Source: Rhodanobacter sp. C03 (GTDB lineage Bacteria; Pseudomonadota; Gammaproteobacteria; Xanthomonadales; Rhodanobacteraceae). From it: DNA of 64,000 nucleotides. The translations under genes and the position numbers were made by a program. Of this stretch, positions 1-8,222 are shown one piece after another (positions within the stretch are counted from its first letter, which is position 1; each line of letters starts with the position of its first letter). The notes under the pieces are model-generated. The model was not told where the DNA came from. It worked only from the letters and a program-made list of their open reading frames with translations, and ran no database searches. The stretch lies in NCBI RefSeq assembly GCF_002001175.1, contig NZ_MUNT01000001.1, positions 558,001-622,000 of the forward strand. Reading direction: 5' to 3'.

Positions 1-1885
1 TGACGCTCAGTTCCTGATTGCGTCGATCCCACCATGCGATGTGCCTGTTCGCATCGGCCAGCACGATCTTTGCGCCTGCAACATTGCCGTTGACGTATTC
101 AAGATTGGCTAAAAGCAGTCCGATGGCCGGGTCAGCATGTCCTGTCTCCCACGCCAGTGACGCTTGCTGCTCAGCCTTGATGTATTGCCCCGCATTCAGA
201 TACAGATTTGATGCGATGTAGCGACTGCGCCAGAGTTGAATCAAGGCGCCTGGTTGTGGCGCAGCGTCGACGATGTCCGTAATCATGGTGGCCAGTTGCG
301 CCGTGCCCAGGCCCTGGCAGTCGTGGGTATTCAGTGCGCCACCGAGCATCTCGAAGGCGAGCATTTCTGGCAGTTGCAGCTTGGCGCCTTTTATGGCGCT
401 GATCCGGGCGACCGAGACCGGACTCGCCTCGTGATGCACCATGCACTGAAGGAGCACCGTGTCGATCACGGCGATATGCTGCGCGGCTGGATCCTGGATG
501 GTGGCTACATGATCAAGGACTTGTTGTGCCTCATCAACTCGCCCCTCCGCCATCAGGTTGGTAGCGTGATCCATTTGCGCCCGTATCGAATCGGGGTGCT
601 GGTGTGCGCCTTGTGCCGCCATGACGGACCAGGAATCCCATACCGAAGCGCGCGCCAGTGTGGCGACGCCCAGTACGAGTAACAGTGTAACGACCCCTGT
701 GCCCAGCAAGCGTCGGGAACGAGCCGGGTTCGTCATGTGCGGCAGCAGACGCAAACCAGCCCAATGTGCCAGTCCGACGATGGCCAGGAAAAATCCTGCG
801 GAAGGCAGATAGTTTCGGTGTTCGAAATACAGCTCCAGCGGAAACACTGTCGATTCCATCACGTGCCCAGCCAGATAGAAGCCGATGCCGGTGAAAAACG
901 CTGGAATACGCCTGCGTGACCAGCAAGCTGCAGCGATCAGGGCGATGAGGCCGAGGATCGCCGGCAACGTGGTCACTGGGTTGAACAGATTGTGTGAGAC
1001 GGCGAAATCGTCGGTGTACAAGCCCAGTGCCGGACCACGCGGCAGCAGCAGGGCGCCCATGTAATCCATCAATACCCGTGGCTCGCTCAACAGGCGCTCA
1101 CCCAGCGTAAAAAGGCGCCCGGAATAGCCCGCAACCGGCCATTGCGGATGCAATGCACACCAACCCAGCGCAAACAGGCCCGGAATAAGCAACGTCAGAC
1201 AGAAGAACAGTTTCACGGCGTTCGGCCGCGCCGTTTCCTTGCTGTCAGGGAAATAGCCAAGTTCGAGTATCAGGCAGAAAAGCGGCACCAGCGCGCCATT
1301 CTCCTTGCTGAATATCGCGGCCAGTGTGGCCAGCGGCAACAGCAGGAAAAGGTCGATCAGGGTGGCTCGTGTACGCCCCTGATCGAAACACTTGCGCGCA
1401 TGAACATAAATCAGCAATGCCGTCAGCGTGAATAGTGCGCTGAGTTGTTCCATGCGCTGTACCACGTACAGCACGGTACTCACCTGCATCGGATGCAGCA
1501 GCCAGATGGCGCTGACAATCAATGCGGCGAACCGGGCACGTGTTTTGAGCTGTGGATCGCGTGAAAGCAGCCGGGACAGCAATGCGTAGATCAATCCACC
1601 GCAGGCGAGGTGGATCGCGAGGTTGGTGGCCTTGAATGGCCACGGCATCACCCCACTGGCTGCGGCGTTCGCGAGAAACGTGAGCATCGACAGCGGGCGA
1701 TGCAGCGGGCCGGAATTATTGCCAAAGACGATTTCCTGCCAGCCGGTTTGGCCGCCCAGCCATGCACTGATGGGCTGCACGATGTTCGGCGGATCGTCAA
1801 ACAGGAACGGGCCATGCAAGCCAGGCAGATAGACCAGTACGGTCAGCGCCAGTATGCCCAGCAACCATGGCCACGCATGCGTCAA
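1..1885 (-). CDS. GT-C/TMTC-like polytopic membrane protein, probable pilin-associated glycosyltransferase or ligase (partial)
   Basis: One open minus-strand frame runs from about 1885 to the left edge, so the C-terminus is outside the window. The visible part has many hydrophobic segments. Near the N-terminus is a periplasmic-loop motif of the type LPGLxGPFLFDDPPNI, and near residue 300 the sequence FEHRNYLPSAGF; both resemble TMTC/GT-C membrane proteins that usually end in TPR repeats. The last visible 200 residues are soluble and helical, as expected for a TPR tail. It starts directly after the pilA terminator, and genes in this place often act on pilin or on glycans. The start is uncertain: the frame has no good ATG, and I chose TTG at 1885 inside the terminator T-run. 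The substrate is unknown. Confidence 0.6.
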   Translation of the reverse strand, partial: MTHAWPWLLGILALTVLVYLPGLHGPFLFDDPPNIVQPISAWLGGQTGWQEIVFGNNSGPLHRPLSMLTFLANAAASGVMPWPFKATNLAIHLACGGLIYALLSRLLSRDPQLKTRARFAALIVSAIWLLHPMQVSTVLYVVQRMEQLSALFTLTALLIYVHARKCFDQGRTRATLIDLFLLLPLATLAAIFSKENGALVPLFCLILELGYFPDSKETARPNAVKLFFCLTLLIPGLFALGWCALHPQWPVAGYSGRLFTLGERLLSEPRVLMDYMGALLLPRGPALGLYTDDFAVSHNLFNPVTTLPAILGLIALIAAACWSRRRIPAFFTGIGFYLAGHVMESTVFPLELYFEHRNYLPSAGFFLAIVGLAHWAGLRLLPHMTNPARSRRLLGTGVVTLLLVLGVATLARASVWDSWSVMAAQGAHQHPDSIRAQMDHATNLMAEGRVDEAQQVLDHVATIQDPAAQHIAVIDTVLLQCMVHHEASPVSVARISAIKGAKLQLPEMLAFEMLGGALNTHDCQGLGTAQLATMITDIVDAAPQPGALIQLWRSRYIASNLYLNAGQYIKAEQQASLAWETGHADPAIGLLLANLEYVNGNVAGAKIVLADANRHIAWWDRRNQELSV

Positions 1886-1920
1886 AAAAATGCCCCGGCC
1901 GCTAGGCGCAGGCCGGGGCA
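1884..1920 (-). terminator. Rho-independent terminator of pilA
   Basis: On the minus strand a 10-bp GC-rich stem (TGCCCCGGCC / GGCCGGGGCA) with a 10-nt loop is followed by seven T residues. It lies 38 bases after the pilA stop codon and separates the strongly expressed pilin from the downstream membrane protein. Confidence 0.9.
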
Positions 1921-1957
1921 TGATGGAACGGTTTTGTTGGCGAAACGCCAAGACCTA

Positions 1958-2395
1958 TCAGCCGCGGCAGCTGGCCGGCAGGTACTTGACGGCGCCTGCA
2001 ACTGGCGCACAGGTCCAGATCAGCGGGCCGCCGGCGGCCTTGGAGGACGGGCTCAGCGACATCGAAGGAGCAGCGCCAGCAGCGCCCGTATTTTTGCTGA
2101 GGCCGGTGACCACGCCAGTGCCGGCCCCAATCGTGACCGATGCGACATACGTGGTGCCGTTGGCGGGGAACGCATAGCCGGAGTTCGAAACCGTGACATT
2201 GGCCAGACCACCGAGGCTGGCAGCCGTTTCGGTCACAGCCAGCTTGGCTGCATCCATCTGCACCATGGTCTCCGTGACCTTGCTGCGGACGGTGTAATCC
2301 TGGTACGCCGGCAACGCAATGGCGGTCAGGATGGCGATGATCGCAACCACGATCATCAGTTCGATCAGGGTAAAGCCTTTCTGCAGGTTCTTCAT
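1958..2395 (-). CDS. pilA: Type IV major pilin PilA
   Basis: Structural subunit of type IV pili, 145 residues. The N-terminus [19 protein letters not shown] is a class III prepilin signal, with cleavage expected between Gly7 and Phe8 by PilD, and it carries the conserved Glu at mature position 5. The hydrophobic alpha-1 segment follows. Two cysteines near the C-terminus (WTCAP and PASCRG) can form the D-region disulfide loop. The start is fixed by the leader and by an AGAGGA ribosome-binding site just upstream. A longer frame to 2830 exists but lacks the leader logic. The upstream tfpX gene and the downstream GT-C protein fit a Xanthomonad/Pseudomonas-type pilin locus. Confidence 0.95.
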   Translation of the reverse strand: MKNLQKGFTLIELMIVVAIIAILTAIALPAYQDYTVRSKVTETMVQMDAAKLAVTETAASLGGLANVTVSNSGYAFPANGTTYVASVTIGAGTGVVTGLSKNTGAAGAAPSMSLSPSSKAAGGPLIWTCAPVAGAVKYLPASCRG

Positions 2396-2699
2396 GGTGG
2401 TTCCTCTGTATTGGTTAGCTAACCGTAGTGATGCCCCCTGAGCCCCGGTCCCATATCCCCCTAGGCAGGATCGGACCCCATACTCGTGGTCAGTAACGAC
2501 CAGGAAGCTCATGGCTGATCTAGCACGTGACGTGCCATCCCCATACCAAACCAGCATCGGTGCCTGGCAGGTTGCGGGATTGTGCGCGTGTGCGCACAAC
2601 GCAGCAACTGGGAAAATTGGGGGAATGTAAGGATTTGTCGAGCACGTCGCGTGATGCGACCTCGATCTGCAAATAAACGTCATCAAGTGACGCGAAGCG
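2396..2699. other. Intergenic region upstream of pilA
   Basis: This gap of about 300 bases between tfpX and pilA holds the probable sigma-54 promoter of pilA at 2522-2537. It also holds a hairpin, GTGACGC-gaa-GCGTCAC (2687-2703), that overlaps the tfpX stop codon. I see no further gene. Confidence 0.6.
2522..2537 (-). promoter_or_regulatory. Probable sigma-54 (RpoN) promoter of pilA
   Basis: The minus strand reads TGGCACGTCACGTGCT. This keeps the invariant GG-N10-GC spacing of sigma-54 -24/-12 elements, although the -12 element is GTGCT rather than TTGCW. It would start transcription about 115 nt before the pilA ATG. pilA is RpoN/PilR-dependent in related bacteria, which supports the call. 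Confidence 0.6.
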
Positions 2700-3467
2700 T
2701 CACTTTTTGGACGGCTTGATCCACGGATCGATGGGAAGCACGGCGATCGGTTGTTGTTGATCAGGCGAGAGGATGGCCGTGTAATCCGCGTCCTGGCGCT
2801 CCAATGGCAGAAAATGCAGGGTGTGTCCATGCGATGCGGCTGTCTGTTCCAGCTGTGTCAACTCTCGGTGTTGCTCATCATTCGCGGGTTTCAGCTGCTC
2901 AAGCGGGAGGGCATGTTTCATCAGGCCGTCGACTACTTGTTCGTAAGGCACGTAGAACTCGGGTAGTCGATCGATATCCTTGCCGCTGGACATGGCTTGC
3001 GCGACAACGTCGTAAGTGCGGTCCGCTTTCGGCGGCAACGCCCCCACCAATCGAGGTCCACTCCAGGAGCGAGTGCGGTATTCCGGCCGGCTGCCTTTGG
3101 CCAAGTCGGTGTCGCTCAGTTGATCGGCCGCCACCACCACCAACCGATCGACCTCGCCAACGATAAACACCGGACGCGCCTGGTAGATGACATGGAAGCC
3201 ATAGCCGAACGCCACGGCCTGCAGGATCACGATGATCGATAGATCCAGTCGGCGTAGTCGCTTGGGCTTGCTTGGAGTCATGACCAGCAAGGTCAGCAGC
3301 GGACCGATGGCGATGTCGACACCCATCAGCAGCGGTATCAGGGTGCCGGCGCCGGCGGCGCGGAAATATGGTGGGGGAAACCACAAGGTGTACAGAAGGG
3401 TGGCGACGATCGCAGCCAGGACCAGGCTGATCGACAGATGGATGGCAGCGGCTTTCCAGCGTGACAT
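2700..3467 (-). CDS. tfpX: TfpX/TfpZ-family type IV pilin accessory protein
   Basis: Inner-membrane accessory protein that assists assembly of particular pilin alleles, 255 residues. The N-terminus [15 protein letters not shown], a second membrane segment with [14 protein letters not shown], a third around [17 protein letters not shown] and the following [14 protein letters not shown] are characteristic of the family. The C-terminal half is a soluble, charged domain. I chose the ATG at 3467 because it begins this conserved motif; the frame is open further upstream to 3620 but only through REP sequence. It is transcribed in the same direction as pilA and sits directly upstream, where pilin accessory genes normally lie. 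Confidence 0.85.
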   Translation of the reverse strand: MSRWKAAAIHLSISLVLAAIVATLLYTLWFPPPYFRAAGAGTLIPLLMGVDIAIGPLLTLLVMTPSKPKRLRRLDLSIIVILQAVAFGYGFHVIYQARPVFIVGEVDRLVVVAADQLSDTDLAKGSRPEYRTRSWSGPRLVGALPPKADRTYDVVAQAMSSGKDIDRLPEFYVPYEQVVDGLMKHALPLEQLKPANDEQHRELTQLEQTAASHGHTLHFLPLERQDADYTAILSPDQQQPIAVLPIDPWIKPSKK

Positions 3468-3568
3468 GGCGTGGCTCTGAGGGTGATAGGCAAAACAGAT
3501 CGTGGCGAAATATACGACGTCGTGTTTATCGGTGCAGCATGGCACGCGTCTGGGAGTGGGTTGCTTTT

Positions 3569-3641
3569 GTAGGAGCGGCTTCAGCCGCGGGCTCTGGCTT
3601 CGCTGCAGCTTGAAAGGCATCGCGACTGAAGTCGCTCCTAC
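3569..3641. repeat. REP-type inverted pair
   Basis: The forward arm GTAGGAGCGGCTTCAGCC and the inverted arm ending GAAGTCGCTCCTAC flank a loop of about 30 nt. It belongs to the same family as the repeats at 5935, 6951, 8122 and 11461 and lies between tfpX and the S9 peptidase. Confidence 0.85.
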
Positions 3642-3735
3642 AGGTGCCGATCCAGATGTGCCGATCCAGGCAAAACTTGCCTGCAGCGGATTTGGCGCTT
3701 ACCGTCACGGTTTCACTCGACCGGGGACACCGACC

Positions 3736-5868
3736 ATGAAACCTCTGATTGCCGCGCTGCTGCTGGCGCTGGTGGCTGCACCTGCGATGGCGGCCGACGC
3801 CGTGGATACCAGCTTCGCCAAGACGCAAGGTCCGCATCCGTTCAATGTGCGTGACCTGGTGATGATGCAGCGGGTCAGCGGTCCGCAGCTGTCGCCGGAC
3901 GGGCGCTATGCCGCGTTTGGCGTGCGCAGCACCGACTACGCCGCGAACAAGGGCGTCAACGCGGTGTACGTGCTGGACCTTTCGGGCAAGGGAGGCGAGC
4001 CGGTGAAGGTGGTCGACAAGGGCGGCTCGGCGCTGTGGTCGGCGGATGGGCGCAGCCTGTATTTCGTGGCGCCGGCCAAGGGCGTGGCGCAGTTGTGGCG
4101 GGTGGATCTGGGGGGCAAGGGCGGTCTCGATTTGACCAAGCATGCGGCGCCGGTGCAGGTGAGCCATGCGCCGCTGGACATCAACGATTACAAGCTGTCG
4201 CCGGATGGCAAGCGCGTGTTGCTGTCGTACGAGGTGTTCACCGATTGCGCCACGCTGGCCTGCACACAGCAGCGTGTCGCGGCGCGTGACAAGGACAAGG
4301 CCAGCGGCACGCTGTACAGCAAGCTGTTCGTGCGGCACTGGGATACCTGGGCGAACGGTCGACGTAATCAGTTGTATGTCGCCCGCTTCGACGGCAAGGG
4401 CCAGCTGGCGGCGGAGCCGACCCTGCTCAGCCGCGGCATCGACGGCGATGTGCCGAGCAAGCCGTTTGGCGACGCCAGCGAGTTCAACTTCGCGCCGGAT
4501 GGCAAGAGCGTGTATTTCGACGCGCGCATCGCCGGCAGCAGCGAGCCGTGGTCGACCAACTTCGATGTCTACAGCGTGCCGGTGGATGGCTCGGCCGCAC
4601 CGCGCAACCTCACCGCCGACAACAAGGCCTGGGATGCGTACCCGGTGCCGTCGCCGGACGGCAAGACGTTGTACTACCTGGCGATGAAGACGCCGGGCTT
4701 CGAGGCCGACCGCTTCGCGATCATGGCGCTGGACCTGGCCACCGGTGCGAAGCGCGAGGTCGACCCGAAGTGGGATCGTTCGCCCGGCGGCCTGTCGATT
4801 TCCGCCGACGGCAAGACGCTGTATGCGACCGCCGATGACGAGGGACAGCATCCGCTGTTCGCGATCGATCCGGCCAATGGCGAAGTCACCCGGCTGTCCG
4901 GCGACGGCACCGTGGACGACTATTCGCTGGTCGGCGACAAGTTGCTGCTGGCTCGCGACGACCTGAAGCGCCCGGCCGATCTATACGTTGCCAAGGCCAA
5001 CGGCAGCGACCTGAAGCAGGTCACTCATTACAACGCCGAGGATCTGAAGAACGCGCAGGTCGGCGACTTCGAGTTCTTCAACTTCAAGGGCGCGAACAAC
5101 GCCACCGTGCAGGGCTACGTGGTCAAGCCGGTCGACTACCAGCCGGGCAAGACCTATCCGGTCGCCTTCATCATCCACGGCGGCCCGCAGGGTGCGATGA
5201 CGAACGGCTGGAGCTACCGCTGGAATCCGCAGACCTATGCCGGTCAGGGCTTCGCCGTGGTGACGGTGAACTTCCACGGCTCCACCGGCTACGGCCAGGC
5301 CTTCACCGATGCGATCTCCGGCGACTGGGGCGGCAAGCCGCTGGAGGATCTGAAGCTGGGCTGGAAGGCGGCGCTGGACAAGTACAGCTTCCTCGACGGC
5401 AACCGCGCCTGTGCGCTCGGCGCCAGCTACGGCGGCTACATGACTTACTGGATCGCCGGCGTGTGGAACCAGCCGTGGAAGTGCCTGGTCGACCACGACG
5501 GTGTGTTCGATACGCGCGCGATGTACTACGACACCGAGGAGCTGTGGTTCGAGGAGAAGGAGAACGGCGGCACTCAGTACGAGCACCCGGAGAACTACGA
5601 GAAGTTCAACCCGCTCAACCACGTCAAGGATTGGCGCGTGCCGATGCTGGTGGTGCACAGCGGCGACGATTTCCGCATCCCGATCACCCAGGGCCTGGGC
5701 GCCTTCACCGCGCTGCAGCGCCGCGGCATCCCCAGCGAATTCCTGACCTTCCCGGACGAGAACCACTGGGTGCTGAAGCCGCACAACAGCGTGCAGTGGC
5801 ACGACGCGGTCAACGCGTGGCTGAAGCAGTGGACCGCCGTGGATGCGCCGAAAGCCGCCACGAACTGA
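3736..5868 (+). CDS. Secreted S9-family serine peptidase (prolyl oligopeptidase / dipeptidyl aminopeptidase type)
   Basis: Periplasmic or secreted peptidase of 710 residues. A signal peptide (MKPLIAALLLALVAAPAMAADA) leads to an N-terminal beta-propeller rich in LSPDGR/SADGKTLY repeats, then a C-terminal alpha/beta hydrolase domain starting near residue 470 (IIHGGPQG). The catalytic triad is visible: Ser564 in GASYGGY, Asp645 in HSGDDFRIP and His677 in ENHWV. The start was set at the ATG of the signal peptide; the frame extends upstream to 3502 only through repeat sequence. A strong terminator follows at 5883, so it is probably a single-gene unit. Family members cleave short peptides, often after proline; the exact specificity cannot be told. 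Confidence 0.9.
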   Translation: MKPLIAALLLALVAAPAMAADAVDTSFAKTQGPHPFNVRDLVMMQRVSGPQLSPDGRYAAFGVRSTDYAANKGVNAVYVLDLSGKGGEPVKVVDKGGSALWSADGRSLYFVAPAKGVAQLWRVDLGGKGGLDLTKHAAPVQVSHAPLDINDYKLSPDGKRVLLSYEVFTDCATLACTQQRVAARDKDKASGTLYSKLFVRHWDTWANGRRNQLYVARFDGKGQLAAEPTLLSRGIDGDVPSKPFGDASEFNFAPDGKSVYFDARIAGSSEPWSTNFDVYSVPVDGSAAPRNLTADNKAWDAYPVPSPDGKTLYYLAMKTPGFEADRFAIMALDLATGAKREVDPKWDRSPGGLSISADGKTLYATADDEGQHPLFAIDPANGEVTRLSGDGTVDDYSLVGDKLLLARDDLKRPADLYVAKANGSDLKQVTHYNAEDLKNAQVGDFEFFNFKGANNATVQGYVVKPVDYQPGKTYPVAFIIHGGPQGAMTNGWSYRWNPQTYAGQGFAVVTVNFHGSTGYGQAFTDAISGDWGGKPLEDLKLGWKAALDKYSFLDGNRACALGASYGGYMTYWIAGVWNQPWKCLVDHDGVFDTRAMYYDTEELWFEEKENGGTQYEHPENYEKFNPLNHVKDWRVPMLVVHSGDDFRIPITQGLGAFTALQRRGIPSEFLTFPDENHWVLKPHNSVQWHDAVNAWLKQWTAVDAPKAATN

Positions 5869-5882
5869 GCGCGTTCCATGTG

Positions 5883-5916
5883 ATGCAAACGGCGGCCCTC
5901 GGGCCGCCGTTTGCAT
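5883..5916 (+). terminator. Terminator hairpin after the S9 peptidase
   Basis: A perfect 16-bp stem (arms ATGCAAACGGCGGCCC and GGGCCGCCGTTTGCAT) with a 2-nt loop begins 14 bases after the stop codon. It has no long T-run outside the stem, so it may need read-through into the T residues of the right arm or another factor to terminate. Confidence 0.7.
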
Positions 5917-5934
5917 ATGTAGCCACCTGCGTTT

Positions 5935-6356
5935 GTAGGAGCGGCTTCAGCCGCGACCGCGGGGCAACAGGTTGCATCGGGCTGGTCGCGACTGAAGTCG
6001 CTCCTACAAGGAACCGGATTGCTGTGAGCTTTTTGTAGGAGCGGCTTCAGCCGCGACCGCGGGGCAGCAGGTTGCATCGGGCTGGTCGCGACTGAAGTCG
6101 CTCCTACAGGGAACCGGATTGCTGTGCGCTTTTTGTAGGAGCGGCTTCAGCCGCGACCGCGGGGCAACAGGTTGCATCGGGCTGGTCGCGACTGAAGTCG
6201 CTCCTACAGGGAACCGGATTGCTGTGCGCTTTTTGTAGGAGCGGCTTCAGCCGCGACCGCGGGGCAGCAGGTTGCATCGGGCCGGTCGCGACTGAAGTCG
6301 CTCCTACAGGAACCGGATTGCTGTGAGCTTTTTGTAGGAGCGGCTTCAGCCGCGAC
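5935..6356. repeat. Tandem array of REP doublets, 100-bp period
   Basis: Forward arms (GTAGGAGCGGCTTCAGCC...) begin at 5935, 6035, 6135, 6235 and 6334. Each of the first four is followed about 53 bases later by the inverted arm (...GACTGAAGTCGCTCCTAC). Units are nearly identical, with differences such as gcaacag/gcagcag and gagct/gcgct. The last forward arm overlaps the 3' end of the RAYT gene. Homogeneous units imply recent tandem amplification. Confidence 0.95.
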
Positions 6357-6858
6357 CCGTGCAGCCAAGGCTTCCAAGATCCGAACCCGTTTCCATGAAA
6401 CAGGCGCTCCAATACGGATAATCCATCACGTCCTTGACCAGTCCTGCCCGCAATGGATTGGCGATGATGTAACGCGCCACTTGCCGGCTGGACTCGTCGT
6501 ATCGCAGCGCGCGATCGTGGAAGCCTTTGGCCCAGAGCGGCCTGACATTTGGGTCATGCAATCCCACGGCTCTCGCCGTGGTGCCTTTGATGCGTTGCAC
6601 GACGGTGGTTAGCGTTTCACCTTCGCCGAGTTCGACCAGGCCATGCCAGTGGTCCGGCATCAATACCCAGCAGAGGCAGTGGCTGGGATGCCAATGGCTG
6701 GCGAGTGACAGCGAGCGGGCTGCAAGCCGGGCCAGATCGGTGTCTAGAAAGTACGGCCTGCGCTCGTATGTTGCCGAGGTCAGCAGATAAAGTTGGCCCG
6801 GTAGCGAACAGCGCCCGATTCGCAAGCGATGGTGGCCGTGAGATGAGAGTGTGCGCAT
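6346..6858 (-). CDS. REP-associated tyrosine transposase (RAYT, IS200/Y1 family)
   Basis: Single-domain Y1 transposase of 170 residues that is thought to bind and mobilise REP sequences. The HUH motif is His70-Trp-His72 in MPDHWH, the family motif KGFHDRALR follows near residue 111, and the catalytic tyrosine is Tyr130 in ARYIIANPLRAGLV. The ATG at 6858 was chosen to give the usual family length and N-terminus (MRTLSSHGHHRLRIG); longer forms read into the upstream REP. The last codons and the TGA stop come from a REP arm, so transposase and repeat are physically fused. REPs lie on both sides (5935-6356 and 6951-7029), the classical RAYT arrangement. Confidence 0.9.
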   Translation of the reverse strand: MRTLSSHGHHRLRIGRCSLPGQLYLLTSATYERRPYFLDTDLARLAARSLSLASHWHPSHCLCWVLMPDHWHGLVELGEGETLTTVVQRIKGTTARAVGLHDPNVRPLWAKGFHDRALRYDESSRQVARYIIANPLRAGLVKDVMDYPYWSACFMETGSDLGSLGCTGRG

Positions 6859-6950
6859 GCGGCCAAGTTGCCCGCGTATCGATGATACGGGAATGGATAT
6901 CGCGCGATTTTCTCCGTGGTTACCGGATGAGATGGCTGTAAGTACTGACG

Positions 6951-7029
6951 CCTCTTGTAGGAGCGACTTCAGCCGCGACCCGCCACGCACATGCGTCACG
7001 GTCGCGGCTGAAGTCGCTCCTACAAGAGG
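6951..7029. repeat. REP palindrome with perfect 30-bp arms
   Basis: The arm at 6951-6980 is the exact reverse complement of 7000-7029, with a 19-nt spacer. The core is the GTAGGAGCGACTTCAGCC variant. It lies between the RAYT gene and corA and is the most perfect palindrome of the family in this window, consistent with recent RAYT action. Confidence 0.9.
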
Positions 7030-7045
7030 GCGAATCGGTCTCGGC

Positions 7046-8065
7046 TCACAGCCACTTCGCCCGCTTGAGCCCGATATAGATACCGCCGACCACGCAAAAC
7101 ATCGCCACCACGACGGCGGGATAGGCCCACGGCTGGCTGAGTTCGGGCATGTGGGTGAAGTTCATGCCGTACCAGCTGGTGAGCAGGGTGGGCGCGGCGA
7201 GCATGGCGGCCCAGCCGGCGAGTTTCTTCATCACCTCGTTCTGGCCGAAGGTGACCAGCGAGAGGTTGACGTTGATCGCGGCGGTGAGCATTTCGCGCAT
7301 CGCGTTGATCGATTCGTTGACGCGGAACACATGGTCGTAGACGTCGCGGAAATACGCGCGCAGTTCGTCCGGGATCAGGTTCGGATGCAGCCGCACCAGC
7401 TGGCTGATGATGTCCTGCAACGGTGCCACCGCGAGACGCAGCGTCATCAGGTCGCGCTGCATGTCGTACAGCCGCCGCACCGTGCTGCGCTTGAACGTCT
7501 CGGCAAAGATGTCCTGTTCCAGCTGCTGCAGTTCCTCGCGGAAGTCGCGCACGATCGGCAGCAGGTTGTCGACGATGAAATCGAGCACGCCGTACAACGC
7601 GTAGCTGGGGCCAAGCGCCAGCAGCGCCGGCGTGTGCTCGCAGGTGCGCCGCGCCGGCGCATACGACAGCGAGGCGCCGTGGCGGATGCTGACCAGGTAG
7701 CGCGGGCCGAGGAACAAATGCGTCTCGCCGAAGGCCAGATGACCCTCGATCAGCTGGGCAGTCTGTACCACCAGGAACAGCGAGTCGCCGTAGGTCTCCA
7801 GCTTGGTGCGCTGGTGCGCGGCGTGTGCGTCCTCGATCGCGAGGTCGTGCAAACCGAATTCCTGCTGCAGTTTCAGCAACAGGGTCTCGTCCGGCTCGTG
7901 CAGACCGACCCAGACGAAGGTGTCCGGTTCCTTCAGCACGTCGCTGATGGCGTCGAGGCTGATGTCGCCGATCCGGCTGCCGTCGTTCTTGTAGGCGATG
8001 CAGTTGACCACCATCGGTTGCTCGGTGGTCGACGGTGCTGGTGCTGGCGGCGTGATCAGGTTCAT
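7046..8065 (-). CDS. corA: CorA-family magnesium/cobalt transporter
   Basis: Inner-membrane Mg2+/Co2+ channel of 339 residues. A cytoplasmic alpha/beta N-terminal domain is followed by long helices (PIVRDFREELQQLEQDIFAE, then ESINAMREMLTAAINVNLSL). At the C-terminus are two membrane helices with the diagnostic YGMNFTHMPEL loop and a basic tail (GLKRAKWL). I chose MNLITPP at 8065; MVVNCIAY at 8014 is an equally reasonable start because neither has a strong ribosome-binding site. The longer frame to 8215 runs through a REP. It stands alone between two REP elements. Confidence 0.9.
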   Translation of the reverse strand: MNLITPPAPAPSTTEQPMVVNCIAYKNDGSRIGDISLDAISDVLKEPDTFVWVGLHEPDETLLLKLQQEFGLHDLAIEDAHAAHQRTKLETYGDSLFLVVQTAQLIEGHLAFGETHLFLGPRYLVSIRHGASLSYAPARRTCEHTPALLALGPSYALYGVLDFIVDNLLPIVRDFREELQQLEQDIFAETFKRSTVRRLYDMQRDLMTLRLAVAPLQDIISQLVRLHPNLIPDELRAYFRDVYDHVFRVNESINAMREMLTAAINVNLSLVTFGQNEVMKKLAGWAAMLAAPTLLTSWYGMNFTHMPELSQPWAYPAVVVAMFCVVGGIYIGLKRAKWL

Positions 8066-8121
8066 CGGCGCATGATGCCCGGCGCTGCAAGACAGGGCAA
8101 TTGCAGGAGCGCGAATTTTTT

Positions 8122-8194
8122 GTAGGAGCGGCTTCAGCCGCGACATGTTTCCATGGTTGGAACGCAGGAGCATCGCGGCTGAAGCCGCTCCTAC
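8122..8194. repeat. REP-type inverted pair
   Basis: The left arm at 8122-8143 and the exact inverted arm at 8173-8194 share the GTAGGAGCGGCTTCAGCC core around a 29-nt loop. It lies between corA and the DUF697 GTPase gene. Confidence 0.85.
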
Positions 8195-8222
8195 AGGGTA
8201 GGTGATGGCGCGCAAGGTGCGG

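Noticed and set aside
2685..2705. A tfpX terminator hairpin
   Set aside because: The stem overlaps the stop codon and, in the minus direction, no T-run follows; the T-run is on the wrong side.
5935..6356. A CRISPR array
   Set aside because: The 100-bp period, the spacer-less near-identical units and the inverted arms are those of REP doublets; there are no variable spacers and no cas genes.
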